Positions 7,812 to 14,201 of a stretch of 14,201 bases of DNA are shown here, piece by piece. Source of the DNA: Candidatus Zhuqueibacterota bacterium 4484_87 (GTDB taxonomy: Bacteria > Zhuqueibacterota > Zhuqueibacteria > Thermofontimicrobiales > Thermofontimicrobiaceae); NCBI GenBank assembly GCA_002085355.1, contig NATN01000050.1:1-14201 (forward strand), written 5' to 3'. The notes below the pieces were generated by a model that was given only the letters and a program-made list of their open reading frames with translations, did not search any database and was not told the DNA's origin. The translations under genes and the position numbers were made by a program. Numbering within the stretch: the stretch's first letter is position 1; each line of letters opens with the position of its first letter.

Positions 7812-7817
7812 CTCCTT
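7812..7817 (-). promoter_or_regulatory. Ribosome binding site that fixes the start at 7805
   Basis: AAGGAG on the minus strand lies 6 bases upstream of the ATG at 7803-7805. It falls inside codons 2-3 of the alternative GTG start (7818-7820), which makes the ATG the better start for the membrane protein. Confidence 0.75.
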
Positions 7818-7980
7818 CACATTGATTGAAATCGATTAATTGAAATAACTTGTGCATGTGAGCAGGAGCGGTGTGTCGCAATGGTAAAAAAACTCCGGGA
7901 TCGCAATGATTTTTTTCGATAAAAAGTCCTCCGTCTTTTGGGTTAAAATTTTTTGTACCTCTCTTTGCGAAACGACTTGC

Positions 7981-9666
7981 TCAATTGCCGCTGACAAATT
8001 GTTTGACAAAATACTTTGGCGTCAAATACTCGCCGGTAGCGCGTTTGATCATTTCATTCCAAACGTAGCGGTTACCCGGCTGAAACACGTTTTTCTTGAG
8101 ATATTTCCCGATTTCCTTTTCGCCGACGTAAGCAATGGTTTTGACCGATTTAGTGTGCAAAACCTGTGCTGCGATGTAATAATGCAACTGGGAAGCCAAT
8201 AGTTCGCCGAGCATGTAATTGTGATAATAAACCGGGGCAATAGTGAAATGGATTTTAGCCGCCCAGTCCGGGGCATTTCGATGGGGCGGACGCTTGATCA
8301 TTTGGTACTTTTCTGCTAAATCCCACCACAATATGTTCAAATCCTGGTTCGGATTCTCGTACAAAGCCCGCTCAAAACGAAACATCACCTGACACCAGCG
8401 GGCAAAAATGAGCTGCTTCAACGCCAGACTTTTATTCACGACATCAGCGATTTGATCCCGCTCTTCATTCGGCAGGTCAATCATTTTTTGCAGCCAATAA
8501 CCATTGCGCGACAATCGTCCAAACATCATAGCAATGGCTTCAGTCGTGAAACTGTGCGCCGGCTCCCGCAAAAGAAACGGCAAATCCCGATCGATGTATT
8601 TGTCATACACCGCGTGCCCTAATTCGTGCAAAATTGTCTCCATCCACTGCTCATTATTTTGCAAATTTGTTAACACGCGCACATCGCCGCTGCGATCAAT
8701 ATCTGTGCAAAAAGCGTGAGGGTTTTTACCCTCTTTTTCGTACAAATCGCTGCGTTTCAAAATATCGTCCACTTCCAGATTTATTGAATCGTAAAAGTCC
8801 CGCGCCAGTTTTTTCACATCCTGATTCGCGTAATATTTATCCAGATCAACATCGTACACCAGCGGGCCTTCCTGAAAAAACGGATCATGGTAATGCCAGG
8901 GCATGAGACCGTCAACGCCAATGCCGTAATACTCCGCCAAAATGCTATCCAGTTCAGCTTTCATTTTTTTGAACGGTTCGCGCGTCAACTCATCCAATTC
9001 ATCAAAAATTTTTGTAAGCTCATCTATATTTTGTTCGCCAAGAGTCAACGACATCACGTAATAATTATCAAATCCCAATTCCCGTGCAGCCGTATTTCTC
9101 AACTTCACCAATTTGATCAAATCGTCAGCTACTTGCTGTCCTACCTGTTTGCTTGCCATCCAGGCGGCGCGCCGTTTTCTGGAATCTGTCTCTTTTTTCA
9201 AAATTTGACTAATTTCATTATCAGTAATTTTCTTCCCGTCCATCGTGGCACGAAAAACGCTGAACTTATTTTCCACTTCGCTGCTTTTTTTAACCATCAT
9301 CTCCAGCAGCTCAGGACTTATCTGATTTTCCAAATAAGTATTATACAATATCTCCAACTGTCGTTTTTTCAGTTCATTTTTGATTTTACCGGACTGTCTG
9401 ATTTCTTTGATCAAAGAAAATTCGGTAGAATCTGTATAAATTTTCCGATAAATGAGTTCCAACTCCGCGTAGCGGTCGTAGTCCTCTTTTTTCCCGGAAA
9501 TAGCTGCGTTCCAGTAAACAGAATTCATCTCCGTAGTGAGAGGCTGAATGACCTTAAGATGCTTTTCCAAAAATTCATCGAATTTTTTCTCCATGGGATT
9601 CCTTCCACATCCAAAAATAAAACTAATTGCGATTATCAAAACCAGAAAATTCCCCATGTATTTCAT
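7981..9666 (-). CDS. M2-like (ACE-type) zinc metallopeptidase lipoprotein
   Basis: This 561-residue protein has an N-terminal lipoprotein signal ending IFGC, with C20 as the lipidation site and no Asp at +2, suggesting an envelope-anchored peptidase. The body is helix-rich. HELGH (H347, E348, H351) plus E376 in TTEAIAM forms a gluzincin site; the 29-residue spacing from first His to Glu and the preceding REPAHSF resemble angiotensin-converting enzyme (MEROPS M2). Near the C-terminus, H473 and the tyrosines at 480-484 align loosely with the substrate-binding His and Tyr of ACE, while N483 appears where ACE has a chloride-binding Arg. The likely role is carboxydipeptidase-type trimming of periplasmic or extracellular peptides. 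CCTCC at 9671-9675 gives a GGAGG ribosome binding site 4 bases before the ATG, and a promoter lies just upstream. An M3-type assignment is the main alternative. Confidence 0.85.
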   Translation of the reverse strand: MKYMGNFLVLIIAISFIFGCGRNPMEKKFDEFLEKHLKVIQPLTTEMNSVYWNAAISGKKEDYDRYAELELIYRKIYTDSTEFSLIKEIRQSGKIKNELKKRQLEILYNTYLENQISPELLEMMVKKSSEVENKFSVFRATMDGKKITDNEISQILKKETDSRKRRAAWMASKQVGQQVADDLIKLVKLRNTAARELGFDNYYVMSLTLGEQNIDELTKIFDELDELTREPFKKMKAELDSILAEYYGIGVDGLMPWHYHDPFFQEGPLVYDVDLDKYYANQDVKKLARDFYDSINLEVDDILKRSDLYEKEGKNPHAFCTDIDRSGDVRVLTNLQNNEQWMETILHELGHAVYDKYIDRDLPFLLREPAHSFTTEAIAMMFGRLSRNGYWLQKMIDLPNEERDQIADVVNKSLALKQLIFARWCQVMFRFERALYENPNQDLNILWWDLAEKYQMIKRPPHRNAPDWAAKIHFTIAPVYYHNYMLGELLASQLHYYIAAQVLHTKSVKTIAYVGEKEIGKYLKKNVFQPGNRYVWNEMIKRATGEYLTPKYFVKQFVSGN

Positions 9667-9707
9667 ACGACCTCCCAGGTAATAATTCTTTGGTAACTTC
9701 CCAATAA

Positions 9708-9736
9708 ATAATAAGAAATATTCTCGTTAAATTCAA
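9708..9736 (-). promoter_or_regulatory. Sigma70-type promoter for the M2-like peptidase
   Basis: On the minus strand TTGAAT (9736-9731) and TATTAT (9713-9708) are separated by exactly 17 bases. The -35 matches four and the -10 matches five of six consensus positions. The expected start site near 9700 would leave a leader of about 35 bases before the peptidase ATG, including its GGAGG site. Confidence 0.55.
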
Positions 9737-9885
9737 GTCTTTTTTGATAATTGTACACATTATTCACTTTAGTTTTGGCAGTTTTCACATCCTTCGCTTA
9801 AAAACCAGTGCCCCTCAGTGCCAGATGTTTCTTTCTGTTAAATTGTAGTGAATTTTCAAATATTTTTCCAATTAAAAAATTTCTG

Positions 9886-9914
9886 TTGATTTTTTAGAAA
9901 TAGATTAGTATTTT
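9886..9914 (+). promoter_or_regulatory. Candidate promoter for the Asp-box protein gene
   Basis: TTGATT (9886-9891) and TATTTT (9909-9914) are 17 bases apart, each matching four of six sigma70 consensus positions. Used as a promoter, it would give a leader of about 220 bases. In such AT-rich DNA this could be chance, so the call is weak. Confidence 0.25.
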
Positions 9915-10143
9915 TCACATGAAAGAATAAATGAAACTTTTAATCCAATCAAAAAATCCATGCCAAAACCATCCATGCCTCACTCTTTCTCTCAACTCAT
10001 TTGCCTGTCTCCAATAGAAAATAGCTTTTTAATTTTTCAGCTCAATTTTACCCCTGCATCCTGCCAACTGAGTAAAGGAAACAACAATAATGTTCTGTTA
10101 AAAACATCACCCCTTTTCCATAATTGAAAAACAGGAGGTTTTA

Positions 10144-13100
10144 ATGAAAAAATTTCTGACTTCTTTTTTAATTGTCTTGCTGCTGATCAGTCCATTGGCG
10201 GCAAAAAAATCCCCTAAAGGTCTTATCTCTTCAAAAATCGTTTCCGGACTCAAATTTCGCAGTATCGGGCCTGCTTTTGCCTCCGGCCGAATCGCGGACT
10301 TTGCAGTCAATCCGCGCAATCACAGCGAATGGTACGTGGCTGTCGCGTCCGGCAACATCTGGAAGACAGAAAACAATGGCACGACTTTCAAACCGATTTT
10401 TGAACATTACGGTGCATATTCCATCGGCTGCCTGGCGATTGATCCTAACAATCCCAATGTCGTCTGGGCAGGAACAGGCGAAAATAACAGCCAGCGCGCT
10501 TTGGGATACGGCGACGGTGTTTATAAAACCGAAAACGGTGGAAAATCATGGAAAAATATGGGGCTGAAAAGCTCACGGCAAATCGGTAAGATTCTCATCG
10601 ATCCGAGAAATTCTGACGTTGTTTACGTTGCTGCCGAAGGCTCTGTCTGGGGGCCTGGTGGAGAACGAGGTCTTTACAAAACCGAAGATGGAGGAAAAAC
10701 CTGGAAGGCGATTCTTACGATAAGCAAAAACACCGGAGTATCAGACCTGGCGATGGACCCGCGCGACCCGGATGTCATCTACGCCGCTTCTCATCAGCGA
10801 AGACGCCACGTTTTCACAAAAATTGACGGAGGACCTGAAAGCAAAATTTACAAAACCACCGACGGCGGAAAAACGTGGCAACAACTCAAATCAGGTCTTC
10901 CCAGCGGGCACGTTGGCGCGATTGGTTTAGCTGTCTCACCGGTCAATCCGGACTATGTTTATGCCATTATCGAAGCGGCAGGAAATTCCGGTGGATTTTT
11001 CCGAATTGCCCAGTACACATTGGACGGCGGAAAAACGTGGAAAGCGCTGGGAAACCGCTACCGTCACGTTGACGACCATGCGCTCTGGATCGACCCGGAG
11101 GATACGCGACATTTAATCATTGGCGGCGACGGCGGAATTTATGAGACTTTTGATCTTGGAAAAAATTGGCTTTTCAAATCAAATTTACCGGTTACGCAAT
11201 TTTATCGCGTGGCAGTGGACAACGAGAAACCCTTCTATTTCGTTTACGGCGGTACGCAAGACAACAACAGCATGGGCGGCCCTTCGCGAACGACATCGTC
11301 CTTTGGTATTGTGAGTGACGACTGGTTTGTCACTAACGGCGGCGATGGATTCTGGTCTGCCATTGATCCGAAAGATCCGAATATCGTTTACGCTGAATCG
11401 CAATACGGTGGTATGGTTCGCTATGACAAGCGCAGCGGCGAATCCATCAGTATCAAACCGCAGCCCCGAAAAGACGAATACACATATCGCTGGAATTGGA
11501 ATACACCGCTCTTTGTCAGCCCGCACTCACACACACGAATTTACTGTGCTGCCAACAAAGTCTTTCGCAGCGATGACCGCGGGAATACCTGGCAGGTGAT
11601 CAGCGATGATTTGACACGACAAATCGACCGCAACAAGCTGCCAGTAATGGGCAGATACTGGAGCGTGGACGCTGTTGCGAAAAATGTGTCAACATCGCTA
11701 TACGGGACAATAGTTTCGCTGGCAGAGTCGCCGATACAGGAAGATTTGCTTTTTGCGGGAACCGACGATGGGCTGATTCAAGTTACTGAAGACGGAGGAA
11801 AAACCTGGCGTAAAATCGGAAAATTTCCAAATGTGCCGGACACGACCTATGTCAGTGATATTTTGCCATCAAACTTTGATGCCAACATTGTTTATGCATC
11901 TTTTGATAATCGAAAACGAGACGATTTCACGCCTTACATTTTGAAAAGTACGGATAAAGGCAAAACCTGGAAATCCATTGCTTCCAATCTTCCCAAGAAC
12001 GGTACGGTGCATACCATTCAACAGGACTTTATCAACCCTAATCTTTTATTTGTTGGCACAGAATTCGGTTTCTTTTTCTCAATTGATGCCGGAAAAAATT
12101 GGACTCAATTGAAATCCGGGTTACCGACAATTGCTGTCAGAGATATCGCGATCCAGGAAAGGGAAAACGACATTGTTTTGGCAACTTTTGGCAGAGGATT
12201 TTACATTCTGGATGACTATTCGCCGTTGCGATTGCTGTCAAAAAAGATTCTTGACAAAAATGCACACATTTTCCCCATAAAGGATGCGTTGATGTTCGTA
12301 TCAAGCCGCGGGAAAACAAATCAGGGATCTACATATTTTGCAGCTCCAAATCCTCGAGTGGGAGCTGTTTTCACTTATTATCTCAAAAAATCGCCGAAAA
12401 CCTTGAAACAAAAAAGGCAGGAAAAAGAACGCAAACTATTCAAAGAAAAGAAATTCATTCCTTACCCCAGTTGGGATGAATTACGAGCTGAGGATAATGA
12501 GGAACGGCCTTATCTCCTGTTCACCGTATTTGATAACGACGGAAATATCATTCGGAAAATTCCCACTTCTGCAAAAAGCGGAATCAATCGCGTGGTTTGG
12601 GATTTTCGCTATCAAGATCCAAGTCCGGTTTCTTTGAAGGGCCCAAAATACAATCCGCTTTCAACTGGAAGGAGCGGGCTTCTCGCCGCGCCCGGCCAGT
12701 ACAAAGTATCACTATCCATCAGCGTCAACGGAAAATTAACGGAATTGGTACCACCTCAAAATTTCAAAACCGTTGCCTTGGATAACACAACTCTTCCGGC
12801 AAAAGACCGCATGGATCTGGTTGCCTTTGGTACAAAAGCGGCGGAGTTGTATCGCATTGTCCAGGGGACGATCAGCGCTACGCAGGAATTAGCCGAAAGA
12901 ATCGAGTACATCAAACAGGCTATTCACAACACACCGGTGCCGGATGCTCAGCACATGGCTGAAGCTAGAGCGCTAAAGGCGTCCGTGGATTCACTGTTGA
13001 TTAAATTCACCGGCGACAGAACAATCAGCCGCCGCAGTGAAAATCCGCCAACTTCTCTCTCCAGCAGATTGTGGACAATGGCATATAGGCATCGGCGTTC

Positions 13101-13281
13101 CACTTCGGATATCACAACAACGGAAAAGGATGCGTATAAAATTATCAAAGAAGAATTTACGCCATTGTATCAAAAAGTGAAAGAAATCTATGAAATTAGC
13201 CTGCCTGCATTAGAGAAAAAGCTGGAAAAGATTAAGGCGCCCTGGACGCCAGGAAGACTGCCGGTTTGGGGTGAGAAGTGA
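10144..13281 (+). CDS. Secreted sortilin/VPS10-like Asp-box beta-propeller protein
   Basis: The 1045-residue protein starts with a Sec signal peptide (MKKF, hydrophobic core 6-18, likely cleavage after A20). The region 37-690 holds ten Asp-box motifs of the form S/T-x-D/N-x-G-x-x-W/F, ending at about F82, W136, W187, W245, W299, W342, W483, W555, W609 and W653. This is the pattern of sortilin/VPS10-type and BNR-repeat propellers; such proteins are often annotated as glycosyl hydrolases, but the motif is structural and does not show an enzymatic activity. After the propeller come a Lys/Glu-rich stretch (748-770), a beta-rich segment with VVWDFRYQ and APGQYKVSL (785-865), a helical region (885-955 and 995-1030), and a C-terminal PWTPGRLPVW. 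AGGAGG at 10133-10138 is 5 bases before the ATG. Ligand and role are unknown; extracellular binding or peptide/polysaccharide handling is inference. Confidence 0.9.
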   Translation: MKKFLTSFLIVLLLISPLAAKKSPKGLISSKIVSGLKFRSIGPAFASGRIADFAVNPRNHSEWYVAVASGNIWKTENNGTTFKPIFEHYGAYSIGCLAIDPNNPNVVWAGTGENNSQRALGYGDGVYKTENGGKSWKNMGLKSSRQIGKILIDPRNSDVVYVAAEGSVWGPGGERGLYKTEDGGKTWKAILTISKNTGVSDLAMDPRDPDVIYAASHQRRRHVFTKIDGGPESKIYKTTDGGKTWQQLKSGLPSGHVGAIGLAVSPVNPDYVYAIIEAAGNSGGFFRIAQYTLDGGKTWKALGNRYRHVDDHALWIDPEDTRHLIIGGDGGIYETFDLGKNWLFKSNLPVTQFYRVAVDNEKPFYFVYGGTQDNNSMGGPSRTTSSFGIVSDDWFVTNGGDGFWSAIDPKDPNIVYAESQYGGMVRYDKRSGESISIKPQPRKDEYTYRWNWNTPLFVSPHSHTRIYCAANKVFRSDDRGNTWQVISDDLTRQIDRNKLPVMGRYWSVDAVAKNVSTSLYGTIVSLAESPIQEDLLFAGTDDGLIQVTEDGGKTWRKIGKFPNVPDTTYVSDILPSNFDANIVYASFDNRKRDDFTPYILKSTDKGKTWKSIASNLPKNGTVHTIQQDFINPNLLFVGTEFGFFFSIDAGKNWTQLKSGLPTIAVRDIAIQERENDIVLATFGRGFYILDDYSPLRLLSKKILDKNAHIFPIKDALMFVSSRGKTNQGSTYFAAPNPRVGAVFTYYLKKSPKTLKQKRQEKERKLFKEKKFIPYPSWDELRAEDNEERPYLLFTVFDNDGNIIRKIPTSAKSGINRVVWDFRYQDPSPVSLKGPKYNPLSTGRSGLLAAPGQYKVSLSISVNGKLTELVPPQNFKTVALDNTTLPAKDRMDLVAFGTKAAELYRIVQGTISATQELAERIEYIKQAIHNTPVPDAQHMAEARALKASVDSLLIKFTGDRTISRRSENPPTSLSSRLWTMAYRHRRSTSDITTTEKDAYKIIKEEFTPLYQKVKEIYEISLPALEKKLEKIKAPWTPGRLPVWGEK

Positions 13282-13326
13282 GCCACAGCCACGTTAATCT
13301 AAAATAAAGATAACTGCACCGAATTT

Positions 13327-13368
13327 AAAAAGAATGCCTTTCGCAGCGACGCAAAAGGCATTCTTTTT
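13327..13368. terminator. Bidirectional intrinsic terminator
   Basis: A perfect 15-bp stem, 13327-13341 paired with 13354-13368, encloses a 12-base loop. The + strand has TTTTTATTT after the GC-containing stem, and the minus strand has TTTTTAAATT, so it can end both the Asp-box gene (46 bases after its stop) and the convergent malectin gene (24 bases from its stop). Confidence 0.9.
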
Positions 13369-13391
13369 ATTTAAGAGGACAGCAAAAGTCA

Positions 13392-14201
13392 CTATTTCAT
13401 CAAAACCAACCTGCGAGTGCCTACTTCATGTTTTCCGGAGATTCCAGTAAATGTCGCCCGTAAAATATACAGCCCACTGGAAATAATGGTACCATATTCA
13501 TCCCTGCCATTCCAAATAAAATAGTGGGTTCCTTCCTGGACATTGCCAGCATTGAGATTTTTTATTAATTGGCCGTTTATATTGTAAATCTTCACACAAA
13601 GATCGCCCGGCTCATGCAGATCAATAGCGATTTTAGTTTCCATATTAAACGGATTAGGATAGGGTGAAGCGAGCATAAATTTTTCCGGAATAATTCGTTC
13701 AGCAACTAACCCTTTCTCCTTATTATTTGTATTTGCTGCCGCCACTCCCACTGATTGAGATGCAACTTCAATGGCGGAAATTTTGGGACTGTCTTTGATT
13801 TTAATGAATTGAATATCTAAAACACCATCTGTGACCTGCACCAGAAATGTTCGCTCCATCGCCTCGTAATTGCCCACCTCATCAAAAATATCAAGATCAT
13901 TCAAAACGAGCTTTCCTTCAATTTTTACGTCAAAGACTCGCTTATCCGGAATGGCGTAAAAGATCTCCGCAAAATAGAGCTTGACTCGATATTGCCCGTC
14001 CGTAGGCACGGTAAAACGATAGCTTGCCATGCGATATCTTTCCGATTGAAAAAGTTTATCATCTGTGGTGTTGGCAATGGACTTGGAAGTGGCAAATGTT
14101 CTTCCGCCAACATAACCCCAGGAACCTGCTGTATATTCCTTGTCTGCCTGCCAGGTCTTGCCATTACCTGTGTATTGAGGCCCGCCAGCGTTCACCCGAA
14201 C
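13392..14201 (-). CDS. Malectin-domain secreted protein with C-terminal sorting domain (5'-partial)
   Basis: The visible 269 residues run in from beyond the right edge. The last six bases continue the frame (Val-Arg before VNAGG), and malectin domains typically begin with such a V/I-R-V-N-A-G-G strand, so the GTG at 14193-14195 is an internal Val. Counting from that Val, the malectin (di-glucose-binding-like) domain spans about 1-146, with NAGG, YTAGSWGYVGG, FQSERY, YRVKLYFAEI and RVFDVKIEG in the expected order. A low-complexity linker at 147-170 leads to a 171-267 C-terminal domain with YPNPFN, VKIYNINGQLIKNL, WNGRDEYG and SSGLYILRA, as in FlgD-like/type IX secretion sorting domains. This suggests a large exported carbohydrate-binding protein or enzyme whose catalytic part lies outside the window. 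Use of type IX secretion is inference, as no secretion genes are visible here. Confidence 0.88.
   Translation of the reverse strand, partial: VRVNAGGPQYTGNGKTWQADKEYTAGSWGYVGGRTFATSKSIANTTDDKLFQSERYRMASYRFTVPTDGQYRVKLYFAEIFYAIPDKRVFDVKIEGKLVLNDLDIFDEVGNYEAMERTFLVQVTDGVLDIQFIKIKDSPKISAIEVASQSVGVAAANTNNKEKGLVAERIIPEKFMLASPYPNPFNMETKIAIDLHEPGDLCVKIYNINGQLIKNLNAGNVQEGTHYFIWNGRDEYGTIISSGLYILRATFTGISGKHEVGTRRLVLMK

Larger units (their letters stand above)
9667..10143. other. AT-rich divergent intergenic region
   Basis: These 477 bases separate the leftward peptidase gene from the rightward Asp-box gene. I see the peptidase promoter at its left end, a weaker rightward promoter candidate at 9886-9914, a tandem CAGTGCC pair at 9806-9822, and the ribosome binding site AGGAGG at 10133-10138. 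A 28-codon reading frame at 9931-10017 has no good ribosome binding site or recognisable product. No RNA gene or riboswitch fold is evident. Confidence 0.6.

Noticed and set aside
7876..7908. Direct repeat TCGCAATG with 17 bases between copies, before the membrane protein gene
   Set aside because: Only 8 bp and two copies; no further symmetry, so chance is a good explanation.
8887..9696. 269-codon open frame on the + strand
   Set aside because: It lies antisense to the M2-like peptidase, whose catalytic motifs and lipobox are clear. The translation is Phe/Leu/Gln-rich and resembles nothing, as expected for a shadow frame.
9931..10017. 28-codon frame in the divergent gap, possible leader peptide
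   Set aside because: It has no Shine-Dalgarno site, no run of regulatory codons and no attenuator-like hairpin after it.

Overview
This window is a chromosomal segment of a Gram-negative bacterium, probably from the Fibrobacterota-Chlorobi-Bacteroidota group and perhaps a Calditrichota/KSB1-like lineage. That placement is inferred from four things: a PNPFN-type C-terminal secretion-sorting domain on a malectin protein, a large sortilin-like beta-propeller protein, a lipoprotein peptidase, and moderately AT-rich DNA with strong GGAGG ribosome binding sites. I see no mobile elements, CRISPR arrays, tRNA or rRNA genes. Most of the window is ordinary housekeeping and envelope gene content.

Layout from left to right. 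Positions 1-1305 hold the 3' nine-tenths of rtcB (RNA ligase), running in from the left edge. A 136-bp gap with short dyads precedes ligA (NAD-dependent DNA ligase, GTG start, + strand), followed after 49 bp by an unnamed multi-pass membrane protein with an HExxH zinc-protease motif. That gene ends in a 4-bp tail-to-tail stop-codon overlap with a leftward block. In transcription order, right to left, the leftward block contains: an M2-like (ACE-type) zinc peptidase lipoprotein with a good sigma70-type promoter; a six-helix membrane protein of unknown family whose TAA directly abuts the ATG of a NudK/AdpP-type Nudix hydrolase; an intrinsic terminator; and a two-gene unit of prephenate dehydratase (pheA, TTG start) and low-specificity threonine aldolase (ltaE).

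A 477-bp AT-rich divergent intergenic region separates the peptidase from a 1045-residue secreted protein with ten Asp-box (sortilin/VPS10-like) repeats on the + strand. A perfect 15-bp stem forms a bidirectional terminator between this gene and a convergent, edge-truncated gene for a secreted malectin-domain protein with a sorting domain.

Functional themes: nucleic-acid ligation (rtcB, ligA), amino-acid metabolism (pheA, ltaE), nucleotide-sugar/ADP-ribose clean-up (Nudix), and an envelope/secreted set (M2-like lipoprotein, Asp-box protein, malectin protein, two unnamed membrane proteins). The items closest to undescribed biology are the HExxH membrane protein and the translationally coupled six-helix membrane protein plus Nudix pair. 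I found no clear evidence of a new multi-gene system.
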